In this document: in pieces, positions 35,139-43,241 of the stretch
How positions within the stretch are numbered: the stretch's first letter is position 1
Layout of the letters: each line of letters opens with the position of its first letter
Source: Niallia circulans NBRC 13626
Lineage (GTDB): Bacteria; Bacillota; Bacilli; Bacillales; Cytobacillaceae
NCBI RefSeq assembly: GCF_001591585.1
Contig: NZ_BCVE01000003.1
Location: 62,001 to 126,000, forward strand
Reading direction: 5' to 3'
DNA length: 64,000 bases
Notes under the pieces: generated by a model
Databases searched by the model: none
What the model was told of the DNA's origin: nothing
The model's input: only the letters and a program-made list of their open reading frames with translations
Translations under genes and position numbers: made by a program

Positions 35139-35513
35139 TTACAGCCCTCCGTTCTAAAATATTCATATTTTTAATAGATTTTTTATAGACCAATTTCTCG
35201 TTCCTGTTATAATCAGCTGATTTATCGTTCCCTTCACATGGTCTCTTGTAATGGAGAAAAAAGTGATCAACAGCCTTTAAAACTCCCTATTGCCAATGAA
35301 TATGCCATGCTTCTAAATTTGCTCTTGCTATACTATATGTAAAATTAGGCGAATGGGTAATTATTATAGAAAAAAGTTCAATCGAATAAATGATGGCTTT
35401 ACAGGAGACTATTCCGAAATCAATATTCTGAAAATTTTCACGACTACAGCTTATCCACCAGCATTTCTATGTTAAAATGAACTTATATTTTTACAAGAAC
35501 TGGAGTCCTGTAT
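35139..35513. other. divergent intergenic region with a palindrome and a CodY-like box
   Basis: No gene is seen in these 375 bases. AATCAGCTGATT (35211-35222) is a perfect palindrome beside a minus-strand TATAAC hexamer and may control the ABC importer. AATATTCTGAAAATT (35422-35436) matches the CodY consensus AATTTTCWGAAAATT at 14 of 15 positions and lies 78 bases before the symporter gene. Confidence 0.5.
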
Positions 35514-36485
35514 ATGTTAGAAAAAATGAATGCTTTTCTTGGGAAGTGGATGCCCCTTTTAACCCCGATTAGTGTCCTAATTGGGGTATTGCTATCAGAT
35601 ATCCTTCATCATGTCTCTTTCTTAGTTCCGTGGATTTTTGCAATGATGACTTTTATAGGGAGCTTGACATCTAATTTAAAATCAGTGAAATATACAATCA
35701 CCCATCCACTTTCTTTGCTTTTGACACTGGCTATTCTACATATTCTTACTCCTTTGTGGGCATTTGGGATTGGTCACTTATTTTTCCAAAATGACCCTTA
35801 CACGATTACAGGGCTTACGTTAGCTGTGGTTATTCCAACTGGAATCACAAGTGTTATCTGGGTTAGCCTCTATAAAGGAAACATTGCACTTACTCTTGCG
35901 ATTATCTTGCTCGATACCTTGCTGTCTCCGTTCCTTGTTCCATTAAGCATGAGCCTTTTTGTAGGAGAAACGGTACAGCTTGAGGTTTGGGGGATGATGA
36001 AGGGGCTGCTTGGAATGATTGTTCTGCCATCTATTTTCGGCATGATGGTTAATCAGTTTTCAGTGGAAAAGGCGAAAAAGTGGAATCATACACTATCCCC
36101 TTTTTCTAAAATTGGGTTAGCACTAGTTGTTAGTATTAATAGTTCTGTAGTAGCCCCTTACTTACGAAATATTGATAAAAAGTTTCTCCAAGTAGCACTT
36201 ACTGTTTTTGTAATAGCATTATCCGGATACTTTTTTGCCTGGATATTAGGGGTAGTTACAAAACGAAGCAAAGAAGAAACAATAGCAATGATCTATTCTG
36301 GCGGGATGAGAAATATTAGTGCAGGAGCAGTTCTCGCTGTGAGCTTTTTCCCTCCAGCAGTAGCAGTTCCCGTTGTGATTGGTATGCTATTCCAACAAAT
36401 TCTAGCAGCTTTATATGGATACTTTATTAAATTAGTCTATGAAAAGCCTGTAGTAGGGAAAATAAAGGAAGGGAAAATTTCTTAA
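35514..36485 (+). CDS. bile acid:sodium symporter (SBF) family transporter, YocS-like
   Basis: 323 residues, about ten membrane segments. PSIFGMM, SGGMRNISAGAVLAVSFFPP and FAMMTFIGSLTSN are typical of the SBF/BASS family, sodium-coupled carriers of organic acids. GGAG precedes ATG 35514 by 8 bases. It is single, with a strong terminator downstream and a CodY-like box upstream, suggesting repression in amino-acid-rich medium. The substrate in Bacilli is unknown (pantoate-like acids are one possibility for this branch). Confidence 0.82.
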   Translation: MLEKMNAFLGKWMPLLTPISVLIGVLLSDILHHVSFLVPWIFAMMTFIGSLTSNLKSVKYTITHPLSLLLTLAILHILTPLWAFGIGHLFFQNDPYTITGLTLAVVIPTGITSVIWVSLYKGNIALTLAIILLDTLLSPFLVPLSMSLFVGETVQLEVWGMMKGLLGMIVLPSIFGMMVNQFSVEKAKKWNHTLSPFSKIGLALVVSINSSVVAPYLRNIDKKFLQVALTVFVIALSGYFFAWILGVVTKRSKEETIAMIYSGGMRNISAGAVLAVSFFPPAVAVPVVIGMLFQQILAALYGYFIKLVYEKPVVGKIKEGKIS

Positions 36486-36534
36486 TTCATTTGAAAATCA
36501 AGAGGTGGTTCTAAGTATTCTAACAGAGGATAAT

Positions 36535-36594
36535 CCCAAACGACTGATAAGAAAATACTACTAATATTTTCCTTATCAATCGTTTGGGTTTTTA
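36535..36594 (+). terminator. terminator of the SBF transporter gene
   Basis: CCCAAACGA (36535-36543) pairs with TCGTTTGGG (36580-36588), with further GATAAG/CTTATC and AAAATA/TATTTT pairing inside, then TTTTTAA. Confidence 0.88.
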
Positions 36595-36642
36595 ATAGTT
36601 TGTAGGTATTACCCGCAGACTAAAATACATTTCACTTTCCAA

Positions 36643-36664
36643 GCGGCTGACTTTCGGTCGCCGC
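36643..36664. other. GC-rich hairpin in the region after the second PTS operon
   Basis: GCGGC-(T)-GAC-TTTCG-GTC-GCCGC is an 8-bp stem with one bulge in an otherwise AT-rich stretch, about 80 bases after the IIA stop. It has no T-run; it could be a 3' end stabiliser of the PTS transcript. Confidence 0.35.
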
Positions 36665-36741
36665 AACATAGCCTTTGAGGTTTTGACTTCTTCTGCTCGC
36701 TAACCCTATAAAAATCTATGTTGTCTGCTTCGTGTTGATTT

Positions 36742-37080
36742 TTATGATTTTTTCTCTATAATCATGGCACACATTTCTATCATCTCACTTGCCATAATCT
36801 TTAATGTTTCGGTTGTGAGCATTTGATCTTCTGCATGCATGAGAATAAGGGAGAATGGCAGTTGTTCTCCAGCAGCTTCTCTTTGGATAAGAGAAGCATG
36901 GACTTGATGAATTTGATTGTAAAATTGAACACCTTCTTCTATTTTTTGCTTCGCTTCGTCCATTTTTCCATTTCTTGCAATCTGAATAGCTTCTACATAA
37001 CAACTTCTTGCTTCCCCAGCAAATGAAATAATTTGAAAAGCTGCTGTCTGCATTTCCTCTAAAGTATTCAATTTCACCAC
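36742..37080 (-). CDS. PTS lactose/cellobiose-family IIA component (second operon)
   Basis: 112 residues or slightly fewer: GTG 37080, GTG 37077 and TTG 37071 are all in frame close to GAGGTGG, and the third has the best spacing. LacF-like helical protein with the phospho-His in LMHAEDQMLTTETL near residue 81. Last gene of the LicR-controlled operon. It is a diverged paralogue of the IIA at 28220 (about a third of residues shared). Confidence 0.88.
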   Translation of the reverse strand: MVKLNTLEEMQTAAFQIISFAGEARSCYVEAIQIARNGKMDEAKQKIEEGVQFYNQIHQVHASLIQREAAGEQLPFSLILMHAEDQMLTTETLKIMASEMIEMCAMIIEKKS

Positions 37081-37094
37081 CTCTATTCTCTTGG

Positions 37095-37415
37095 TTAATT
37101 TTTAGCTAATGATAATGCATGGTCTAGTATTTTCTCTCCATTAGCTGTACCGTACAATCTTGTATCAATGACATCCACTGGAATTCCATATGGTTTCGCA
37201 GCACTTTCTGCCGCCTGTTTCATAAATCGTACTTGCGGTCCTAGAAGAATGGCCATTACCCCTTCGCTTGAGGTTGCTAATTCATCAGCAATTGCTCCTT
37301 CTGGAATGGCATAAACATCAATTTCTTCGCCTCTTGCCTTAATAGCTGCCTTCATTTTTGATACTACAATGGAAGTAGACATACCTGCTGCACAAGCTAA
37401 TATTATTCTTTTCAT
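37095..37415 (-). CDS. PTS lactose/cellobiose-family IIB component (second operon)
   Basis: 106 residues from ATG 37415 with AGGAGG upstream. Phosphocysteine loop ILACAAGMSTSIVV (Cys8); [11 protein letters not shown] is conserved. It lies between the GH1 and IIA genes, 14 bases from each, in one transcript. Confidence 0.9.
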   Translation of the reverse strand: MKRIILACAAGMSTSIVVSKMKAAIKARGEEIDVYAIPEGAIADELATSSEGVMAILLGPQVRFMKQAAESAAKPYGIPVDVIDTRLYGTANGEKILDHALSLAKN

Positions 37416-37430
37416 CCTTCATTCCTCCTG

Positions 37431-38867
37431 TTATTTAATAAAATCATCATTTTTTACGGTGATTTCTCGAGCTTTAATGATTTCCTTATACCAAAAAGCT
37501 GACTTTTTCAATTTTCGGTTTCGATTTTCTTCTAAATTAATTTCAACTAGTCCATATCTATTTTTAAAAGCATTCATGGGCGAAACATTGTCCGTAAATG
37601 CCCAGAGCATATATCCTTTACAGTTTGCTCCCTGTTCGACTGCTTTTAATAACCATTTAAGATGTTCACTAATAAACTCAATGCGATAATCATCTTGGAT
37701 TACTTCACTTTCGTCTTTATACTTAAACTCATTTTCCACACCCATTCCATTCTCGGCCACAAACCACTCAATATTGCCATAATCCTCTTTCAAGCGAGTT
37801 GCCATATCAAACATAATCTGCGGATAGATTTCCCAGCCTCGGAATGGATTCATTTTTTTGCCTGGCATATCGAACATTTCATAATAATAAGCTGGATGAA
37901 AAGGGGTATTTTCGTTCCATGCCGTTGTTCTAGCCTTTACGCGATGAGGATAATATAAGTTAATCCCCACATAATCAACGGTATTATTTCTTATTACCGT
38001 TAAGTCTTCTTCTGTATGTTCAAATAAAATATTGTGTTTGTGTAAAAGATCCATTAATTCTGCTGGATATTCTCCTTTAATCGATGGATCTAGAAATACT
38101 CGGTTAAAGAATAAATCATAAATACGGGCGGCATCTTGGTCATGCGGAGCCGAAGATCTCGCATATGTTACCTCTGGATTTAAAATAACCCCAATTTTAG
38201 CCCCTTGTCCATGCAGCTGCTTTTCTTTAAACAAGGCAACAACCTTAGCAGTGGCAAGTGCTTTATGATAATTCCACTGCATCCACTTTTGGGTATTCTG
38301 CTCAAATGGATAACGTATTGCATCTAAATATACACGGGTCTGCACAACAATTGGTTCATTAAAAGTAAACCAGTGCTTCACTTTACGCCCGTAACGCTCG
38401 AATACTTTTTCTGCATATTTGACGAATAAGTCCACAACATGTCTGTCGTTCCATCCGCCATATTTCTCAAAAAGAGCAGCCGGTAATTCATAATGCTCTA
38501 AGCAAATCATTGGTTCTACACCTTTATCTATCAGCTCATTAATAACATTATCGACATATCCAGCATAATCCTCATCTACCACTGCGTTTTCATAATCCAC
38601 CAAGAAACGAGACCAATTGATCGATGTCCGGTAATGCGTTAACCCTATTTCCTGCATTATGCTGATATCTTCTTTATATCGATGGTAAAAATCTGTAGCG
38701 ATTCCTGGTCCGTAGCCATTGTGCCAAACATTTTTATTATTTTTATACCAGATATCCATATAGGAGTCTTGAGAGTCCTTCTTTCCAGCCCATCCTTCTG
38801 TTTGCCACGCAGATGATGCTGCTCCTAAAATAAAATGATCTGGAATACTAACTTTCATTTGTTCCAT
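37431..38867 (-). CDS. GH1 6-phospho-beta-glucosidase/galactosidase
   Basis: 478 residues. Acid/base Glu in HWFTFNEPIV near residue 165, nucleophile Glu in WFVAENGMG near 375, and YGLVEIN close to the end, as in GH1 retaining enzymes. The sequence begins ISIPDHFILGAASSAWQTEGWAGKK. It hydrolyses the phosphorylated disaccharide made by this operon's PTS. AGGAGGAG precedes ATG 38867. The IIC-to-GH1 gap of 168 bases contains complementary segments (TGATTCCT/AGGAATCA and GGATAG/CTATCC), possibly a processing or partial-termination structure. Confidence 0.9.
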   Translation of the reverse strand: MEQMKVSIPDHFILGAASSAWQTEGWAGKKDSQDSYMDIWYKNNKNVWHNGYGPGIATDFYHRYKEDISIMQEIGLTHYRTSINWSRFLVDYENAVVDEDYAGYVDNVINELIDKGVEPMICLEHYELPAALFEKYGGWNDRHVVDLFVKYAEKVFERYGRKVKHWFTFNEPIVVQTRVYLDAIRYPFEQNTQKWMQWNYHKALATAKVVALFKEKQLHGQGAKIGVILNPEVTYARSSAPHDQDAARIYDLFFNRVFLDPSIKGEYPAELMDLLHKHNILFEHTEEDLTVIRNNTVDYVGINLYYPHRVKARTTAWNENTPFHPAYYYEMFDMPGKKMNPFRGWEIYPQIMFDMATRLKEDYGNIEWFVAENGMGVENEFKYKDESEVIQDDYRIEFISEHLKWLLKAVEQGANCKGYMLWAFTDNVSPMNAFKNRYGLVEINLEENRNRKLKKSAFWYKEIIKAREITVKNDDFIK

Positions 38868-39035
38868 TATTTCTCCTCCTTACTCTTCACAAATAACTAT
38901 TAAATTCATGATTCCTAATAATCCATCATAGACCATCTCACAAGTATTGGCCGGATAGGAGAAATGAGGAATCACAGCGTCTATCCTATACAATCCGATT
39001 GTCAAATTTATCTCTTCCTCCCTTCCCGTATTAAA

Positions 39036-40343
39036 TTACTCGTCTTCTGGAACAGCAGGAGCCTTATTAGCAATCAATACAAATGGCAAATAAATTAGAA
39101 CAGATACGATAATACAAATAATCTGGGTAATAACCGCTCCAATACTTCCGGCCGTGGATAGGTATGCATTAATAATGGGCGGGGTCGTCCAAGGAACCAT
39201 GACGACAGCCTTAGCAGCAAATCCAGTTACTGTAGCAATATAACCGATTGTCCCTGTAATCAGCGGGGTAATAATAAAGGGAATAGCCATAACTGGATTT
39301 AACATGACTGGTAATCCAAATATAACTGGCTCATTTATATTGAACACACCAGGTCCTGCGGATAGTTTTGCAATACTTCTCATTTCTTCTCGTTTAGATA
39401 CTATAAAAATTGCTATTAATAAACCAATGGTTACCCCTGAACCACCAATATTCATATACACATCCCAAAACGGCATCGTGATAATATTAGGAATTTCCTT
39501 TCCCTCTTGGAATGCCGTCATATTAACAGTAATAGATGCCAGCAGCAGTGGTTCTCTTATCGGTTTTACCATTTGATTTCCATGAATACCAATCACCCAG
39601 AAAAATTGGGCCACAAACATAAGAATCAGAATTCCTGGCAGTCCTTGCATGACACTTTCTAACGGTCTTTGTACAATGTTATATACTGCTTCATATAAAT
39701 AAATCCCTGTAACTTTGAAAAAAAGAAATCCAAAAGTAGCAACAATCGTTACAGTTAAAATAGAAGGAATTAGTGCTGAAAACGAAGTCGCAACATTTGA
39801 CGGAACACTATCAGGCATCTTAATTTGCAGCTTATCTACTTTCGATAACTTGCAATAAATTTCAACCGATACAATGGCGATAATCATTCCGAGGAATAAA
39901 CTTTTTGGATCAGAAAACTGCCTTGCTAAAACATCAACCACTAATTGGCTCTTCTCATTAACAAGCAGTTCTAGCGTTGTTGGAACAACAGAAACATAGG
40001 ACATTAATGCTAATATTCCAGGGAATAACGACTGATGGCCATTGATCCGTCCGAGCTCTATCCCAATAAGAAAAACGGCCCCAATTGTAAGGAAGTTCAA
40101 GGTAGCATATTGGATCGCCTTCATAATTGGCTGGTAATCAGCCAAAAAGGCAAATGCTTTAAAATGGGCTAAACCACTCTCTGTTCCCATCACCATATTC
40201 GCGATTAAAACGGCAAACGCCCCTGTTATAATGACAGGCATTAACGTCACAAAAGCTTTTTTTATGGCCATAATATATTTCTGATTTGTTATTTTGTAAG
40301 CAACATTTCCAAGGGTCTCGGTAGCTTTGTCTTTAAAACTCAT
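39036..40343 (-). CDS. PTS cellobiose-type IIC component (second operon)
   Basis: 435 residues, about ten membrane segments. Family motifs: IHGNQMVKPIREPL (in place of HGPNI), GGSGVTIGL, AGPGVFNINEPVIFGLPVMLNP, VPWTTPPIINAYLSTAGSIGA. It imports a beta-glucoside. First gene of the operon, ATG 40343 with GGAGG 8 bases upstream, directly downstream of the cre/LicR-type promoter region. The altered HGxxx motif relative to the other IIC suggests a different sugar. Confidence 0.88.
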   Translation of the reverse strand: MSFKDKATETLGNVAYKITNQKYIMAIKKAFVTLMPVIITGAFAVLIANMVMGTESGLAHFKAFAFLADYQPIMKAIQYATLNFLTIGAVFLIGIELGRINGHQSLFPGILALMSYVSVVPTTLELLVNEKSQLVVDVLARQFSDPKSLFLGMIIAIVSVEIYCKLSKVDKLQIKMPDSVPSNVATSFSALIPSILTVTIVATFGFLFFKVTGIYLYEAVYNIVQRPLESVMQGLPGILILMFVAQFFWVIGIHGNQMVKPIREPLLLASITVNMTAFQEGKEIPNIITMPFWDVYMNIGGSGVTIGLLIAIFIVSKREEMRSIAKLSAGPGVFNINEPVIFGLPVMLNPVMAIPFIITPLITGTIGYIATVTGFAAKAVVMVPWTTPPIINAYLSTAGSIGAVITQIICIIVSVLIYLPFVLIANKAPAVPEDE

Positions 40344-40400
40344 TGATTAACCTCCATTCCTAATTTAAATGGAAATGATATGTTTCATTTCTTGTTTTCC

Positions 40401-40458
40401 ATTCTATTGGATAAGCGCTTACATTTACATACACTTATTTTCCACCTTAAACTGGAAA
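40401..40458 (-). promoter_or_regulatory. PTS operon promoter with cre and candidate LicR operator
   Basis: On the minus strand the -10 is TAGAAT (40406-40401) with only a weak -35 (TGTAAA) 17 bases upstream. GGATAAGCGCTTACAT (40409-40424), a cre-like CcpA site with the AAGCGCTT core, lies between them. TTTCCA-N8-TGGAAA (40439-40458) is centred near -54, where a PRD activator such as LicR would bind. Confidence 0.65.
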
Positions 40459-40474
40459 TGGCTGACTCAAAAAA

Positions 40475-40499
40475 AAGGAACTCTAGTCCGGAGTTCCTT
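40475..40499 (-). terminator. terminator of the licR-like gene
   Basis: AAGGAACTC (40475-40483) and GAGTTCCTT (40491-40499) with a 7-base loop and T8 on the minus strand. It separates the regulator from the PTS operon, so the two are transcribed separately. Confidence 0.92.
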
Positions 40500-40514
40500 C
40501 CCTTCTATAAATTC

Positions 40515-42434
40515 CTATTGTCCAATAGCTAAAATACATTCTTTGAATTCGTCAAAGGACTTTACCTTTAATAGCTGATTCACCATATAGGCATTTCCTG
40601 ATATTTTGACTAGCAGCTGATATAGCTTTTGAATATCTTTCTTGTACTTTTTTTGTACACTTAATAAGAAAATAAGCTGCACTTTATTTTCGCCCCATTG
40701 AATTGGTTTTTTTAATGTGCAAATAGATAAAAAAGTACTGTCGGTGATTGGTTTTAGAGGATGAGGAATGGCTATGGCGTTTCCATAACTTGTTGGAGCA
40801 ATCTCTTCTCGTTCCATGATTAACTCAAAGAAATGATCTGGCGCAATCCCCTTCTGTATAATTTCTCTTGCTAAAAATGCTAATACTTCCTCTTTCGTTT
40901 GATACTCTTGTTGAAAAAATCCAAGGTCAGGATAAAAATATTGCAAGGTAGTTTCAACTCTATCTACAACCATATGCTCTAATTTACTAATGTCTTCCTC
41001 TCTTAAAATAGTATGTACATCAATAACAGGTATGGTTAATTCCCTTTTAATAGGAATGGTACTAACAATGAAGTCTAATGTACTTAGATCATAGTTATCG
41101 ATGGTAAACATATTAGCAGTTCCTACAATTTCAAGTTTATTGCCAAAGGTGGACTGAAGCTTGTGATACAGTAATTGAGCACTTGCCACCCCTGTAGCAC
41201 AGACAATCAAGCATCTTTTCACATTGTTTTTTGCTTTCTTTCGCTCAAGCGCTGCGCCAATATGTAATGCTAAATAACCTATTTCATCTTCATTAATGTC
41301 CAATCCCTTATGTCTACTTAAGTATTTCCCCATAATAACAGCAGCATCAAAGGACATTTGATAATTTTTCTTGATTTCAGCAAGAAGGGGATTCTTTATG
41401 GTTAAATCGTATTTATATCTATTGATAGCAGGCTTTAAGTGCAGACATAACCCGTAAATTAATTCTTCATCATAGGCTATTTCTAGATCCAATTCTTGCT
41501 CCACTTCGTGGAGCATCGCTTTTGTTAATGCTAAAATGTCTTCCTCTATCATTTCTAACATATTCTCTCTGCTATCAGACTGGTAAACTACCATTTTCGC
41601 ACCTAATAAATGAATAGTTATGTAGGCTATTTCTGATTCAGGAAAAGTAACATGTAACGTTTTTTCTAGAAAAAAGACAATCTTTTTGGCAATCGTAAAT
41701 TCTCTTTTTTCTTTAAGAGGCTCCATTTCTTTTAAAGGCATGGAAACATAATTATCATTTTGTATGCGAATACAGGCAATCGCAATATGCGTTGCTAAAT
41801 TATTTACGCCAATATCTGATAGAAAAATAGATGCCTTTTCTGCTTGTTCGATAATAATGTTTCTTATTTCTTCTAGTTTTTTATTCGGAAGTATCCAATC
41901 TGTTTGATCCTGGTCAAACACATATGCCGCAAGACAATAACGCAGTTTAGCTTCTTGCCCCTTGATTTTCAAACCATAGTTTGGCTTCTTATCTAGATTT
42001 AAATTAAAGTCTTTTAATAATCTTCTTACTTCTTTCAGATCATTTTTAATAGAGGATTCACTTACAAAAAGCTCCTCAGCAAATTGTTCGATTTTTAAGT
42101 ATTCTTCCGCCAATAATAGACGTTTTAGAATATAGTCGACTCTTTCCTCAGGTTCCGTTGGAAGGGGTGTACTTACGTTATTTTCATTCATTATTTTTGT
42201 TAAAAATGGTTTAAAATAATGATAATTTCCAATAACTAATTCATATCCCTTCCCTCTTGTCAGTACTATTTCTGCTCCATTATCTTTTAATGTATCAATC
42301 AATGCCTTCATATCACTTCTAATTGTTCGCGTGGTTACATCCAGGGCATTTGCTAAGTAATCACTGGAAAGCGGAGACTTTGACTGCATAAGCTGATGCA
42401 GTATCTTTTGTTGTCTTATTGGTAACAATTTCAC
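40515..42434 (-). CDS. licR: LicR-type multidomain PTS-regulated transcriptional activator
   Basis: About 639 residues. Order: N-terminal helix-turn-helix (HQLMQSKSPLSSDYLANALDVTTRTIRSD), second winged-helix region (FAEELFVSESSIKNDL), PRD1 (about 180-280, with LATHIAIACIRI), PRD2 (about 290-395, with YGLCLHLKPAINR and EIGYLALHIGAAL), an IIB-like domain (CLIVCATGVASAQLLYHKL) and a C-terminal IIA-like domain (AIAIPHPLKP). This is the LicR/ManR architecture: phosphorylation by HPr and the IIB/IIA of its own PTS sets activity. GTG 42434 sits too close to AAAGGAG; TTG 42428 has better spacing. A cre-like site is at 42500. Confidence 0.85.
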   Translation of the reverse strand: MKLLPIRQQKILHQLMQSKSPLSSDYLANALDVTTRTIRSDMKALIDTLKDNGAEIVLTRGKGYELVIGNYHYFKPFLTKIMNENNVSTPLPTEPEERVDYILKRLLLAEEYLKIEQFAEELFVSESSIKNDLKEVRRLLKDFNLNLDKKPNYGLKIKGQEAKLRYCLAAYVFDQDQTDWILPNKKLEEIRNIIIEQAEKASIFLSDIGVNNLATHIAIACIRIQNDNYVSMPLKEMEPLKEKREFTIAKKIVFFLEKTLHVTFPESEIAYITIHLLGAKMVVYQSDSRENMLEMIEEDILALTKAMLHEVEQELDLEIAYDEELIYGLCLHLKPAINRYKYDLTIKNPLLAEIKKNYQMSFDAAVIMGKYLSRHKGLDINEDEIGYLALHIGAALERKKAKNNVKRCLIVCATGVASAQLLYHKLQSTFGNKLEIVGTANMFTIDNYDLSTLDFIVSTIPIKRELTIPVIDVHTILREEDISKLEHMVVDRVETTLQYFYPDLGFFQQEYQTKEEVLAFLAREIIQKGIAPDHFFELIMEREEIAPTSYGNAIAIPHPLKPITDSTFLSICTLKKPIQWGENKVQLIFLLSVQKKYKKDIQKLYQLLVKISGNAYMVNQLLKVKSFDEFKECILAIGQ

Positions 42435-42499
42435 TCACTCCTTTTAACCAATTCCCTTCTATGATAGTTATATCCATCATATCTTATCAGCCTTTTATT

Positions 42500-42513
42500 A
42501 GAAAGCGGTTTCT
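42500..42513 (-). promoter_or_regulatory. cre-like CcpA site upstream of licR
   Basis: AGAAAGCGGTTTCT is palindromic but for the centre and matches the cre consensus at 12 of 14 positions. It lies 66 bases before the licR start, so catabolite repression would act on the activator as well as on the PTS promoter. Confidence 0.55.
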
Positions 42514-42527
42514 AAACAAATTATCCA

Positions 42528-43139
42528 TTATCCATAATGCCAATAATCTGCAGCAGAAAGCATCTCGCCTTTTTTCATTCCTGATACGCAGGGGTGCCCT
42601 TTTACATAATATCGTAAAGGTTTTAGCGTCCATTCCTCTTTATTTGGAATCCCAATTCTCGGAGACTCAATTATTTGGGATGGTACTTTCCCATCTACAA
42701 TCCGTAAAGATTCTTCATTTATTAAGATACCATTTAAAGCTTTGGTGATTTCCATTGCTTTTGTAAGCTTCCCAGGTCCATTACATACATTTACTCCATT
42801 TGCTTGTCGATTCTTTTCCATCCCTTCTATTCCTTCAAAAGGTTCAATCGCTCGGATAAGAACAGCCTGGGGATTTCCCTCTTCTTTTGTAACAATATTT
42901 AACATATGGTGGGTATGCATCGTATAAATATAGATTGTTCCACCTGACTTATACATCGATTCCAATCGAGGCGTGCGTCTTCCTGCATAGCTATGACAAG
43001 CCATATCTTCTATCCCAACATAGGCTTCCGTCTCTACAATATAACCACTATACGTATATGCCGGCGTTTTATGAATAAGTTTTTTTCCTAAAAGTACTTG
43101 TGCTATTTCTTCTGTTGACTGGTTTATATAATCAATCAT
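42528..43139 (-). CDS. DNA-3-methyladenine glycosylase (AAG/MPG family)
   Basis: 203 residues. AAG-type motifs: QVLLGKKLIHK, GYIVETEAYVGIEDMACHSYAGRRTPRLESMYKSGGTIYIYTMH (with the catalytic Glu in ETEAY and the intercalating Tyr loop), VNVCNGPGKLTKAM, RIGI. Removes alkylated and deaminated purines in base-excision repair. The start at 43139 is ATG. It is single, unrelated to the sugar genes around it. It is the MPG type, not AlkA or Tag. Confidence 0.9.
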   Translation of the reverse strand: MIDYINQSTEEIAQVLLGKKLIHKTPAYTYSGYIVETEAYVGIEDMACHSYAGRRTPRLESMYKSGGTIYIYTMHTHHMLNIVTKEEGNPQAVLIRAIEPFEGIEGMEKNRQANGVNVCNGPGKLTKAMEITKALNGILINEESLRIVDGKVPSQIIESPRIGIPNKEEWTLKPLRYYVKGHPCVSGMKKGEMLSAADYWHYG

Positions 43140-43194
43140 CGTCTCTCTCTCCTATTATATTTCTTCTAGTATACGTTTCTTTCCCCCAAAAAAG

Positions 43195-43230
43195 AAAGAA
43201 TCATCCCTTTATAAAAAGAGATGATTCTTT
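43195..43230 (-). terminator. terminator of the NADH oxidase gene
   Basis: AAAGAATCATC (43195-43205) and GATGATTCTTT (43220-43230) form an 11-bp stem, with TTTTTT on the minus strand a few bases on. It starts 12 bases after the stop. Confidence 0.85.
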
Positions 43231-43241
43231 TCACCTAGTGC

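Noticed and set aside
35450-35459. Additional DnaA box near 35450 (TTATCCACC)
   Set aside because: A lone site with a mismatch in the essential 3' half; expected by chance in AT-rich DNA.
37662-37958. 98-codon plus-strand frame and similar frames antisense to the PTS and 45-52 kb operons
   Set aside because: They are complements of strongly conserved coding regions and lack ribosome binding sites.
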